A program made the position numbers and the translations under genes. DNA of 64,000 nucleotides from Bacteroides stercoris ATCC 43183 (GTDB lineage Bacteria; Bacteroidota; Bacteroidia; Bacteroidales; Bacteroidaceae), in contig NZ_CP102262.1 of NCBI RefSeq assembly GCF_025147325.1, positions 1,116,001 through 1,180,000 of the forward strand. Reading direction: 5' to 3'. The notes under the pieces were generated by a model that was given only the letters and a program-made list of their open reading frames with translations, had not been told where the DNA came from and searched no databases. Shown one piece after another: positions 53,371-62,140 of the stretch. Numbering within the stretch: the stretch's first letter is position 1; each line of letters starts with the position of its first letter.

Positions 53371-54624
53371 ATGAATATGCAGCAGAATAATATAAGCGAA
53401 AACAATTTTGAGCAATGTATCAAGTGTACGGTCTGTACGGTATATTGTCCGGTTATTCCGGTGAATCCCGAGTATCCCGGTCCGAAGCAGGCCGGTCCGG
53501 ATGAGGAGCGTCTTCGCTTGAAGAGAGGCGAATACTTTGATGAGGCGTTGAAATATTGTCTGAACTGTAAACGCTGTGAAGTGGCTTGCCCGTCGAATGT
53601 GAAGATTGGCGACATTATCCAGTTGGCGCGTATCAAATACAGCAAGAAGAAACCGGCATTGCGCGATATTATGCTGGCAAATACGGATTTCGTAGGAACC
53701 ATGGCATCTGCCTTTGCTCCCATTGTGAATACCACATTGTCTCTGAAGCCGGTGAAAATGGTAATGGACGGAGTCCTGAAGATAGACCATCATCGTGTGT
53801 TCCCGAAGTATTCTTCCCAGACATTCGAGAGCTGGTTCAAAAAGAATGCGATGGCTTCGCAGGATAATTACAAGAAGCATGTAAGTTTTTTCCACGGCTG
53901 TTATATCAACTATAATTTCCCTCAGTTGGGCAAAGATATGGTAAGCGTGCTTAATGCAATAGGCTATGGAGTGCATTTGCTTGAAAAGGAGAAGTGCTGC
54001 GGAGTGGCTTTGATTTCCAACGGCTTGATCAATCAGGCACGTAAGCAGGCTGAGGCAAATCTCCGTTCAGTCCGTAAGTCGGTCTTTGAGGATAAGCGTC
54101 CGGTCATCGGAGCTTCATCGACTTGTATTTTCACGATGCGCGACGAATACCCGCATCTGCTTGGCATTGACAATGCGGACGTACGCGACAGCATAGAACT
54201 GGCTACCCGGTTCATATTCCGTCTGCTCGAAGAGGGAAACGTAAAACTGAAATTCCGTGATGACGTGAAGATGAAGATTGCCTATCATACTCCTTGCCAC
54301 ATGGAAAAGCTTGGTTGGGCGTACTATTCCATCGCTTTGTTGCGCAGTATTCCCAATATAAACCTTACCGTGCTCAATTCCCAATGTTGCGGAATTGCGG
54401 GTACATACGGCTTTAAAAAGGAGAATTACGAAACATCGCAGGGAATTGGCGCTTCGCTGTTCCGGCAGATAGAAGAAGTGGCTGCCGACTTTGTCGCTAC
54501 CGATTGCGAAACTTGCAAATGGCAGATTGAAATGTCCACTTCGGCAAAGGTGAAGCATCCCATTTCGATACTGGCAGAAGCGCTCGACCTGGAAGCAACC
54601 CGTAAATTAAACAGTGATAAATAA
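53371..54624 (+). CDS. glpC: Anaerobic glycerol-3-phosphate dehydrogenase, subunit C
   Basis: The iron-sulfur, membrane-anchoring subunit that passes electrons to menaquinone. Two [4Fe-4S] clusters are bound by C16-x2-C19-x2-C22-x3-C26 and C63-x2-C66-x2-C69-x3-C73. Two CCG-type domains follow (KCCGVALISNG and QCCGIAGTYGF, with CETCKWQ). At 417 residues it is normal. Electrons probably go on to fumarate reductase, the usual anaerobic sink in Bacteroides, by inference. Confidence 0.93.
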   Translation: MNMQQNNISENNFEQCIKCTVCTVYCPVIPVNPEYPGPKQAGPDEERLRLKRGEYFDEALKYCLNCKRCEVACPSNVKIGDIIQLARIKYSKKKPALRDIMLANTDFVGTMASAFAPIVNTTLSLKPVKMVMDGVLKIDHHRVFPKYSSQTFESWFKKNAMASQDNYKKHVSFFHGCYINYNFPQLGKDMVSVLNAIGYGVHLLEKEKCCGVALISNGLINQARKQAEANLRSVRKSVFEDKRPVIGASSTCIFTMRDEYPHLLGIDNADVRDSIELATRFIFRLLEEGNVKLKFRDDVKMKIAYHTPCHMEKLGWAYYSIALLRSIPNINLTVLNSQCCGIAGTYGFKKENYETSQGIGASLFRQIEEVAADFVATDCETCKWQIEMSTSAKVKHPISILAEALDLEATRKLNSDK

Positions 54625-54648
54625 TATTATTCTTAAAATCGTAGTACT

Positions 54649-56046
54649 ATGTGGAATTTTTTAGCACCACCTGCTCATAAGCAGGAATTACCGGCAGAGA
54701 AGATTGATTCGGCGTATAAGAGTTACCGTTGGCAAGTCTTCCTGGGTATATTTATCGGTTACGCAGGTTTTTATATCGTGCGTAAGAACTTCTCGATGGC
54801 CATTCCGGAACTTGCCCAGTTTGGTTTTGAAAAGGGCGAGCTGAGTATCGTTCTCTCTATGAATGCCGTAGCTTATGCTTTGTCCAAGTTTCTGATGGGA
54901 AGCGTGTCCGACCGCAGTAACGCACGTGTATTTCTTCCGTTAGGATTGGTTTTGGCTGCCGTGTCCATGATGTTTATGATTGTGCCGGTGCAGTTCTTCG
55001 GCCCGGAACAGAAATCACTGGCCATTATCGTAATGGCTGTTTTAAATTTCCTGGTAGGTTGGTTCAACGGTATGGGATGGCCTCCTTGCGGACGTGTCAT
55101 GACCCACTGGTTTTCGGTGACCGAACGCGGAACGATGATGTCCATCTGGAATTGTGCCCATAATGTGGGCGGTGCATTGGTCGGCCCGATGGCAGTTTAC
55201 GGTGCGTTGTGGTTCGGTTCCTGGTTCTATGGTGCCGACGCATCCCGTTACTTCCTCATCGGTACGTATGTATTCCCGGCAGCGGTGGCTATTCTTGTAG
55301 CGTTGGTGGCATATTGCCTGATTCGCGATACCCCTCAGTCTTGCGGGCTTCCCACTATTGAGAAATACCGTAACGACTATCCTAAAAACTATAGCGAGAA
55401 GCAGGAAGAAGTGCTTACTGCAAAGGAGATTTTCTTCAAGCACGTATTCAACAACAAGATGCTTTGGTACATTGCTATTGCCAATGCTTTTGTCTACATG
55501 GTACGTTACGGATGTCTCGACTGGGCTCCTACTTTCCTGAAAGAAGCTCAGGGATATGATATCAAGCAAGCCGGCTGGGCATACTTTGCCTATGAATTTG
55601 CTGCAATCCCCGGAACATTGGTTTGCGGCTGGTTGAGTGACAAAGTATTTAAAGGCGGACGCGCAATGACTACTATCATCTTTATGGCTATCGTTGCCTT
55701 GTTCATCTTCCTTTATTGGCAGTTCTCCGATAACTATATAGTCGTAACCTTGTCTCTGATTGCTATCGGTTTCTTTATCTACGGACCGGTAATGCTGATC
55801 GGTGTTCAGGCGCTCGATCTTGCTCCCAAGAATGCCGCAGGTACGGCTGCCGGACTTACCGGGTTCTTCGGGTACTTCTTCGGAACCGCCATTCTTGCCA
55901 ACGTCGTTCTCGGTTACGTAGCCGAAATGGCAGGCTGGGATTGGACGTTCATACTGCTGCTTATAGCTTGCGCCCTGTCAATTATTCTGATGTCCTTTAC
56001 CTATAAGGACGAAAAGGCATTGCTTGCAGAAAGAAATAAAAAATAA
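54649..56046 (+). CDS. glpT: Glycerol-3-phosphate:phosphate antiporter
   Basis: A 465-residue major facilitator protein. GYAGFYIVRKNFSMAIPEL holds the GlpT helix-1 Arg, NGMGWPPCGRVMTHWF is the organophosphate antiporter signature, and MVRYGCLDWAPTFLKEA matches GlpT in the second half. It is closer to E. coli GlpT than the locus 1 transporter is. It starts 24 bases after glpC. Confidence 0.93.
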   Translation: MWNFLAPPAHKQELPAEKIDSAYKSYRWQVFLGIFIGYAGFYIVRKNFSMAIPELAQFGFEKGELSIVLSMNAVAYALSKFLMGSVSDRSNARVFLPLGLVLAAVSMMFMIVPVQFFGPEQKSLAIIVMAVLNFLVGWFNGMGWPPCGRVMTHWFSVTERGTMMSIWNCAHNVGGALVGPMAVYGALWFGSWFYGADASRYFLIGTYVFPAAVAILVALVAYCLIRDTPQSCGLPTIEKYRNDYPKNYSEKQEEVLTAKEIFFKHVFNNKMLWYIAIANAFVYMVRYGCLDWAPTFLKEAQGYDIKQAGWAYFAYEFAAIPGTLVCGWLSDKVFKGGRAMTTIIFMAIVALFIFLYWQFSDNYIVVTLSLIAIGFFIYGPVMLIGVQALDLAPKNAAGTAAGLTGFFGYFFGTAILANVVLGYVAEMAGWDWTFILLLIACALSIILMSFTYKDEKALLAERNKK

Positions 56047-56103
56047 TCTTTTTAAGATAATATAGAATGACATTAAACCAGTATTTACCTTAAAAATTGA
56101 ACT

Positions 56104-57516
56104 ATGTCGAAGAATCCAATCAAATTAAGTGCAACCTTGTTAGGTATGGCCTTAGTAGCTTTCACTTCCTGTGAAGATCAAGATTTTACAGATGTGAATA
56201 ACGATGCAACACGTGTTGAAGTAAACACAATCTCTGCCGAAATGGCAAAAGTGCGCGACTATGTACCCCCTTATGCTGTAATGGCTCACCGCGGTTCTAC
56301 TTTCTGGGCTCCGGAAGAAACGGAATCGGCCTGGCGCTGGGCACGCGAAATGGGTGCGGACTACCTCGAATCCGACCTTCAGTGTACGAAAGACGGTGTT
56401 ATCCTTGCCAATCACGATGACAACCTGAAGCGTACCACTAATATTGAAAATGTATATAGCGAACTGGTTCCGGCAACCCGTAAGGCGTTCTATATGCGTC
56501 ATGGAATGAGTGAGGCGGAAGCCGAAAAACTTGTAGAAGCCGATAAAGCAAGTTTCCGTCCTTACTATGCAATGTCTTACATGTATGAGGAGTTGCTTGC
56601 ACTCGATGCCGGCAGTTGGTTTAATGAAACAAGCATTGAGCAGGCTCGTGAGTCGTTTTCCGAACAACACCAGTATATCTCGGCTCTTGAAGACCAAATC
56701 CGTTACGCCGAAGGAAAAATGCTGAAGCGTGATGTTAACGGTGAACGCATATACACTGTTACCGGTACTTGGAATCCGGATAAACCCCGCGACTGTCTGA
56801 CATATAAATTTGAATATGTGGATGATCCGCAGGATACAGGCAACCGTCCGGGTGTCTATATTGAATTCAAAGAGTCTTGGCTGAACCCTTCGGACTTTGA
56901 AAAGCGCGTTTACAATAAACTTGACGAACTTGGTTGGAACATCATTACCAAACCTTGCGACGGCGAACCGTTCTATAAGAATAATAAAGTAAATGTCGGT
57001 AATACCAACGGTAAGGTCATTCTCCAGACATTCTCTCTCGAAAGCCTTCGCCGTACGGCAGAAGAATTCAAAGGCAAAATTCCTATGTGCTTCCTGTTGT
57101 GGGAAGGTAACGGCGCTACCGACCTGAAACACGATACTCCTCAGGGTTATGCTTCTTTCATTAATCTCGGTTTGGAATACAAGGCTCATATCATCGGTCC
57201 TTGCATCGCAGGCGCTCCCAACGACTATCCGGAAATGAATGCTCCGTGGCAGGCCTATCTTATCAAGAAATCCGGTATGCTCAACCATCCGTACTCATTC
57301 GATTCTTATGCGCAAATGGGAAAATATTTCGGTCAGTACAACTGGGGAAATACAGTACAATATGATGAGCTCCTGCATGGCATCTATGGCGACGGTCTGT
57401 TTACCAACCGTTCTGAAATGAGCTTGAAATACTTAATTGACAACGGTCTGCGTAAGGCTCCGGCTCCTCAGACAGTGCCGGATGCTGTTGAAACACTTAA
57501 GAGACTTGGTTACTAA
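56104..57516 (+). CDS. Glycerophosphodiester phosphodiesterase, lipoprotein (locus 2)
   Basis: A 470-residue GDPD enzyme anchored as a lipoprotein (lipobox FTSC, Cys about residue 22). The catalytic parts are MAHRGSTFWAPEET, YLESDLQCTKDGVILANHD and KRTTN. Two extra segments set it apart from the usual 300-residue form: about 45 residues between KRTT and LDAGSWF, and about 40 residues (around 195-240) before PGVYIEFKESW. The locus 1 enzyme lacks both. It supplies glycerol 3-phosphate to GlpT. Confidence 0.9.
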   Translation: MSKNPIKLSATLLGMALVAFTSCEDQDFTDVNNDATRVEVNTISAEMAKVRDYVPPYAVMAHRGSTFWAPEETESAWRWAREMGADYLESDLQCTKDGVILANHDDNLKRTTNIENVYSELVPATRKAFYMRHGMSEAEAEKLVEADKASFRPYYAMSYMYEELLALDAGSWFNETSIEQARESFSEQHQYISALEDQIRYAEGKMLKRDVNGERIYTVTGTWNPDKPRDCLTYKFEYVDDPQDTGNRPGVYIEFKESWLNPSDFEKRVYNKLDELGWNIITKPCDGEPFYKNNKVNVGNTNGKVILQTFSLESLRRTAEEFKGKIPMCFLLWEGNGATDLKHDTPQGYASFINLGLEYKAHIIGPCIAGAPNDYPEMNAPWQAYLIKKSGMLNHPYSFDSYAQMGKYFGQYNWGNTVQYDELLHGIYGDGLFTNRSEMSLKYLIDNGLRKAPAPQTVPDAVETLKRLGY

Positions 57517-57549
57517 TTAATTTATTAACACTAATACAGATTATATTAT

Positions 57550-58893
57550 ATGAAAAAGTATATTTTAATGCCGGTATTGGCTGCATTGTCACTGTCAGGA
57601 TCGGTTGCCCAAGCCCAGGACTTTGATAATAAGCCGGTTGTTAATGTAAGCAACTCCAAGGAGAATCTGAACTTTACGATTGGCGCACGTTTTATGATGG
57701 ACGGTGCATACTATCATTCGGATTTCACTCCGGTGAAATCGGGAGCTGCTATTACCGATGCGCGCATCCGTACCTCTATGAGCTATGAAGACTGGTACTT
57801 CTATGCCGATTTCGACTTTTCCAAAGGCAAGTTCTCACAGAAGAATATCTTCCTGCAATACTCGCTGGAAGGTGTAAAAGGTACTCATCGCTTTAAAGCC
57901 GGTTATTACAACAATCCGGCATCCATGGCAAACAATACCAGCCGCGGAAGCCTGCACTTCATTTCCCGCTCGGCGGCAGCCAACGCTTTCTCACCGTCAC
58001 GTGAGCTGGGTTTGAGTTATATTTTCTACAACAACCACTTCTTCGCCAATCAGGGTGTATTTGCCGAGAACAAGTACAACGACCAGCCGTCGGGATATCA
58101 GGGCATGTCATTCGGCGGCCGTTGGGTATGGCGTCCCATTAATAACGAAGACAGAACATTCCACGTAGGAGCAGCTTTCCGTTATGCCAATATCGCTACG
58201 GGTGTGGTGGAGAACAACGTATTGAAAACAGAACTGGATCTCGGTTCTTCATTGGAAACTTACGTAGATGCTACTCAGGACTTCCTGTCTGCCAAACTGC
58301 CGTGGGCGAAGAATGTATTTGATGTAGGTGCTGAATTCTTATACAAGACAGATAACTTCTTTACCCGTGGTGAATATATGTACAAACATGTTACCAAAGA
58401 ACGTGACGACCAGGCATTGTTCGAAGCTAATCTGGGTTCTATCGACTCTTGGGGTTCACTCGAAGCATGGCAGAAAGGTAATCCGCTTGGTGAGAACTCT
58501 TTCCACGGAGCTTATATCGAAGCCGGTTACAAAATCTTCGGTGATCCGTATCAATACAGCAATTCCGATGCTTTGTTGAAAGGCTTGAACGGAAGAGCGC
58601 TTGAAGTGGTTGCCCGTTATAGTTATACCGGTCTGAATGACCTCGTTGAAGGCGAGAAATATATTCCCGGACGCGACCAATACTATCCCAACGGTATATT
58701 GGCAGACTATCCGGCTACATCATTAAGTGTCGGTGGCGGTAACATGCACTCCGCTACTTTGGGTGTAAACTACTCTTTCAACAAGTTTGCCCAAGTAATG
58801 TTGAGCTACACTTACAATCGTCTTGACCGTGACAAGTTCCAATATGACAAGAACTTCCACGTGCTCCAGGCCCGTCTGATGTTCCAATTCTGA
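57550..58893 (+). CDS. OprP/OprO-type porin
   Basis: A 447-residue outer-membrane beta-barrel. The signal peptide ends near GSVAQAQ, the first strands are NLNFTIGARFMMDGAYYHSD, and the last is FHVLQARLMFQF, ending in Phe as barrels do. Related porins take up phosphate or polyphosphate. Its place after the phosphodiesterase suggests it admits glycerophosphodiesters or glycerol phosphates. Locus 1 has no such porin. Confidence 0.85.
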   Translation: MKKYILMPVLAALSLSGSVAQAQDFDNKPVVNVSNSKENLNFTIGARFMMDGAYYHSDFTPVKSGAAITDARIRTSMSYEDWYFYADFDFSKGKFSQKNIFLQYSLEGVKGTHRFKAGYYNNPASMANNTSRGSLHFISRSAAANAFSPSRELGLSYIFYNNHFFANQGVFAENKYNDQPSGYQGMSFGGRWVWRPINNEDRTFHVGAAFRYANIATGVVENNVLKTELDLGSSLETYVDATQDFLSAKLPWAKNVFDVGAEFLYKTDNFFTRGEYMYKHVTKERDDQALFEANLGSIDSWGSLEAWQKGNPLGENSFHGAYIEAGYKIFGDPYQYSNSDALLKGLNGRALEVVARYSYTGLNDLVEGEKYIPGRDQYYPNGILADYPATSLSVGGGNMHSATLGVNYSFNKFAQVMLSYTYNRLDRDKFQYDKNFHVLQARLMFQF

Positions 58894-58950
58894 TTGTGTG
58901 CATTTGTTTATAATAATGGTTAGTGAGCCTCTGTAATGAGGTAAAAACAA

Positions 58951-58984
58951 GAAAGGGGATGCAGTGAAAAGCATCCTCTTTTTT
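58951..58984 (+). terminator. Terminator after the locus 2 porin
   Basis: AGGGGATGC pairs with GCATCCTCT around an 8-base loop, followed by TTTTTT. It ends the glp transcript. Confidence 0.8.
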
Positions 58985-59091
58985 GTTGTACAGAGGTGTA
59001 GGTGCAGATATTTCCCGGTATGGGCGGCATAATAAACGAAAAAGTTATAACTTTGATTGCATTTTTAATTCAGACTAAAATAAGTAGACTT

Positions 59092-59478
59092 ATGAAAGTA
59101 TTCTTTGCGGGCATTTGCCTGTTCTTCTCCACTCTCTTCTCATGTCAGCAGAAAGGAGAGGATTTCGAATCCGTCTCGGCGGACGAGTTTGCCACATTGA
59201 TAGCAGATTCCGACATTCAGCGATTGGATGTACGTACGGTTGCCGAATATTCGGAAGAGCATATTCCGGGCAGTATCAATATCAATGTGCTGGACGAACA
59301 GTTTGCTGCCATTGCGGATTCTACACTTCAAAAAGATAAACCGATAGCTCTTTATTGCCGCAGCGGAAAGCGTAGTAAGAAAGCCGCCGCTATTTTGAGC
59401 CGGAAAGGGTATAAGGTTTATGAGCTCGACAAGGGCTTTATCGGGTGGAAAGAGGCCGGAAAGGAAACGGAGAAATAG
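59092..59478 (+). CDS. Rhodanese-domain lipoprotein
   Basis: A 128-residue lipoprotein (lipobox TLFSC, Cys about residue 17) with one rhodanese domain. LDVRTVAEYSEEHIPGSINI leads in, and the active-site Cys is in ALYCRSGKRSKKAA. Such periplasmic rhodaneses may carry sulfur or act in thiol chemistry; the substrate is unknown. The frame is open upstream to 59002 but the signal peptide starts at 59092. Confidence 0.85.
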   Translation: MKVFFAGICLFFSTLFSCQQKGEDFESVSADEFATLIADSDIQRLDVRTVAEYSEEHIPGSININVLDEQFAAIADSTLQKDKPIALYCRSGKRSKKAAAILSRKGYKVYELDKGFIGWKEAGKETEK

Positions 59479-59835
59479 TTTCTTTTAATTCTGATTCTGT
59501 CCCCCTTACCGACACATAGCACTGACCGAGCTGCCGTTTTGCAGAAAGGAGCTTGTGTGAGTGCTGGCAAATATAAAGAACAGTGCTGGCAAATCCTTGG
59601 CCGGTATGCTGTGTTTTATTCTTCGGGCACATGTAAAATGTCGTTATGCTTATAGTAAAACTTCGTTTTGCAGTTGCGGGCTGCCCGGTTGCCAATTGCG
59701 GGCCCGACAGCCCGCAGCTGGAAACTATTCGTCCCGCAATTGCGGGACGAAAAAAAACATAAGGCATACTAAGGTTTTGTATCGTATATAAGCGTATTAT
59801 CTATGAGAGATACGGAGATTACGATAAAATGGTAT
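59479..59835. repeat. Gene-free segment rich in direct and inverted repeats
   Basis: This 357-base gap between convergent genes holds a 13-base direct repeat AGTGCTGGCAAAT (59560-59572 and 59582-59594, 22 bases apart). Further on, GCGGGCTG and CAGCCCGC form an inverted pair at about 59687-59716, and CGTCCCGCAATTGCGGGACG at 59730-59749 is a perfect 20-base palindrome. CAATTGCGGG occurs twice. No open frame or promoter box is evident. Confidence 0.55.
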
Positions 59836-60789
59836 TTATAACCCTTCTATCAGGCGTTTCAACACGACTGTCGCAGAAATCTCTCGGTTGGCAGCTTCCG
59901 GTATTACGATGGATTGCGGGCTTTCAATCACGTCGTCCGTTACAATCATGTTGCGTCGTACCGGCAGACAGTGCATGAAATAGGCATTGTTGGTTACGGC
60001 CATTTGGCGGTCGCTCACGGTCCAGTCACGGTCTTTGCTCAGTATTTGTCCGTAGTTGTCGCCGGTATAGGCAGCCCAGTTCTTGGCATATACGAAGTCC
60101 GCACCTTCAAAGGCTTTCATCTGGTCGTATTCCACACGGGCATTGCCCACGAATTTCGGGTCGAGCTCATAACCTTCAGGGTGGGTAATGACAAAGTCAT
60201 AATCCGTGGCGTTCATCCATTCCGCGAAGGAGTTGGGAACAGCCTGCGGCAACGGACGGGGATGCGGAGCCCATGTCATGACGACTTTGGGACGTGCCGT
60301 TTTCTTATATTCCTCAATAGTAATGAGGTCTGCAAAACTTTGCAGCGGATGGCGCGTGGCGGCTTCCATAGAGAATACCGGCCGGCCGGAGTATTTGATA
60401 AACTGGTTCAGTATTACTTCGTTGTAATCGTATTCGCGGTCTTCGAAGCGGGCGAAGGAACGCACACCGATTACGTCGCAGTAGCAACCCATTACGGGGA
60501 TAGCTTCCAGCAGATGTTCAGGCTTGTCGCCATCCATGATGACGCCGCGTTCGGTTTCCAGCTTCCATGCTCCCTGGTTGATGTCCAATACAATGACATT
60601 CATGCCCAGGTTCAGAGCGGCTTTTTGAGTGCTGAGGCGGGTACGCAGACTTGAGTTGAAGAATATCATCATCAGTGTCTTATTACGTCCCAGCTCTACA
60701 TATTTGAAACGGTCTTTTTTGATTTCGAATGCTTCGTCCAGTGCAGTTTTCAGATTGCCGATATCCTGCACACAAGTAAAGTTCTTCAT
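59836..60789 (-). CDS. argF': N-succinylornithine carbamoyltransferase (ArgF')
   Basis: A 317-residue transcarbamylase in the arginine pathway. The carbamoyl phosphate motif SSLRTR lies at 46-51, HPLQ follows at about 147 and HCLP near 275. Residue 90 is Pro, in GDKPEHLLE, the position that separates succinylornithine enzymes (Pro) from acetylornithine enzymes (Glu) in published work on the B. fragilis protein. It is the third gene of a proB-proA-argF' series on the minus strand. Confidence 0.92.
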   Translation of the reverse strand: MKNFTCVQDIGNLKTALDEAFEIKKDRFKYVELGRNKTLMMIFFNSSLRTRLSTQKAALNLGMNVIVLDINQGAWKLETERGVIMDGDKPEHLLEAIPVMGCYCDVIGVRSFARFEDREYDYNEVILNQFIKYSGRPVFSMEAATRHPLQSFADLITIEEYKKTARPKVVMTWAPHPRPLPQAVPNSFAEWMNATDYDFVITHPEGYELDPKFVGNARVEYDQMKAFEGADFVYAKNWAAYTGDNYGQILSKDRDWTVSDRQMAVTNNAYFMHCLPVRRNMIVTDDVIESPQSIVIPEAANREISATVVLKRLIEGL

Positions 60790-60829
60790 ATTTTTTTTAG
60801 CGATTAGTGATTAGCGATTAAGCGTTAAT

Positions 60830-62077
60830 TTACTTTCTTATCTGTCCTTCTCCTTCAATAATCCACTTGTACGTGGTGATTTCCTCTAAAGCCATAGGAC
60901 CGCGGGCATGCAGCTTCTGTGTGCTGATGCCGATTTCCGCACCCAGTCCGAACTGTGCGCCGTCTGTAAAGGAAGTCGGGGCGTTGACGTAGACGCAGGC
61001 GGCATCTACTTCGCGGCAGAACCAGTCGGCATGTCCTTTGTCTTCGGTTACGATACATTCGCTGTGTTTGGAACCATACTGCTGTATGTGTGCTATGGCA
61101 CTGTCCATGCCTTCAACGACTTTTACAGCCAGTTTGTAGTCCAGAAATTCCGTACCGAAATCCTCTTCCGTGGCTTCTTTCAGCAGTTCCGCCGGATAGT
61201 GGCCTTGCAAAGAGGCGTATGCAAGTGTATCTGCGTAGATAATCACATTGCTTTCCTGCAGCGGTGCACAGAGGGCGGGCAGGTCTTTCATGCGGTCGCC
61301 GTCTACGAGCAGGCAGTCCAAAGCATTGCATACGCTGACGCGGCGCGTCTTGGCGTTGTTGACGATGGCGGCTCCTTTCTTTACATCTCCGTAACGGTCG
61401 AAGAAGGTGTGGCATATGCCTGCACCGGTTTCTATCACCGGGATGGTGGCATTCTGACGGACAAAGTTAATGAGGTTGCTGCTGCCGCGCGGGATAATCA
61501 AATCGACATAACCGTTGGCATGCAGTAATGCTGCGGTGGCTTCACGGTCGGAAGGAAGCAGCTCCACAACGTGCAGGTCTACTTCAAACTGTTTCAGTAC
61601 GTCGTGTATCACGCTGATAATGGCGCGGTTGGAAGCGTCTGCATCACTTCCGCCTTTTAGTATGCAGGCATTGCCGCTCTTTAGGCAGAGCGAGAATACA
61701 TCGAAACTGACGTTGGGGCGTGCTTCGTAGATGATGCCGATTACTCCGAAAGGAACGCTTACACGTTTTATCTTCAGTCCGTTGGGCATTACTGCCTGCT
61801 TTTGTACGCGCCCTACCGGTGAGGGTAGCTTGGCTACCTTGCGGATATCGTCTGCAATTCCCTTCAGGCGGTCTGCCGTCAGCTTCAAGCGGTCGTACTT
61901 CGGATTAGAGATGTCCATGCGGTCCAGGTCTTTCCGGTTCTCGGCAAGGATAAAGTCTTTCCGGTTCTCGGCTGCATCTGCAACGGCCAGTAATATCTGG
62001 TTAATCTTTTCGTCGTTCAGCGCCAAAAGCTTGCGACTGGCATACTGTACGGCGGAAAAGGTCTTGTTTAAATCCAT
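60830..62077 (-). CDS. proA: Glutamate-5-semialdehyde dehydrogenase
   Basis: The second proline-pathway enzyme, which reduces gamma-glutamyl phosphate. The 415-residue sequence has [34 protein letters not shown], and the catalytic Cys in [16 protein letters not shown]. It lies 63 bases after proB and 40 before argF'. Confidence 0.94.
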   Translation of the reverse strand: MDLNKTFSAVQYASRKLLALNDEKINQILLAVADAAENRKDFILAENRKDLDRMDISNPKYDRLKLTADRLKGIADDIRKVAKLPSPVGRVQKQAVMPNGLKIKRVSVPFGVIGIIYEARPNVSFDVFSLCLKSGNACILKGGSDADASNRAIISVIHDVLKQFEVDLHVVELLPSDREATAALLHANGYVDLIIPRGSSNLINFVRQNATIPVIETGAGICHTFFDRYGDVKKGAAIVNNAKTRRVSVCNALDCLLVDGDRMKDLPALCAPLQESNVIIYADTLAYASLQGHYPAELLKEATEEDFGTEFLDYKLAVKVVEGMDSAIAHIQQYGSKHSECIVTEDKGHADWFCREVDAACVYVNAPTSFTDGAQFGLGAEIGISTQKLHARGPMALEEITTYKWIIEGEGQIRK

Positions 62078-62140
62078 TTTCAGTGATTTATTAATTGATA
62101 CTTCTGCAAATGTAGTGATTATAATCGGTATTAACCGGAC

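Noticed and set aside
56152..57288. Open frame of 378 codons on the minus strand, antisense to the locus 2 phosphodiesterase
   Set aside because: No domain or signal feature is visible, and the plus strand holds a clear catalytic enzyme. Long antisense frames of this kind also occur opposite rluD (45307-46260), ddl (46470-47330) and the acyltransferase (47468-48415) and follow from codon bias.
59553..59750. A CRISPR array
   Set aside because: Only two copies of a 13-base repeat are present, spacers are not of constant length and no cas gene is near.
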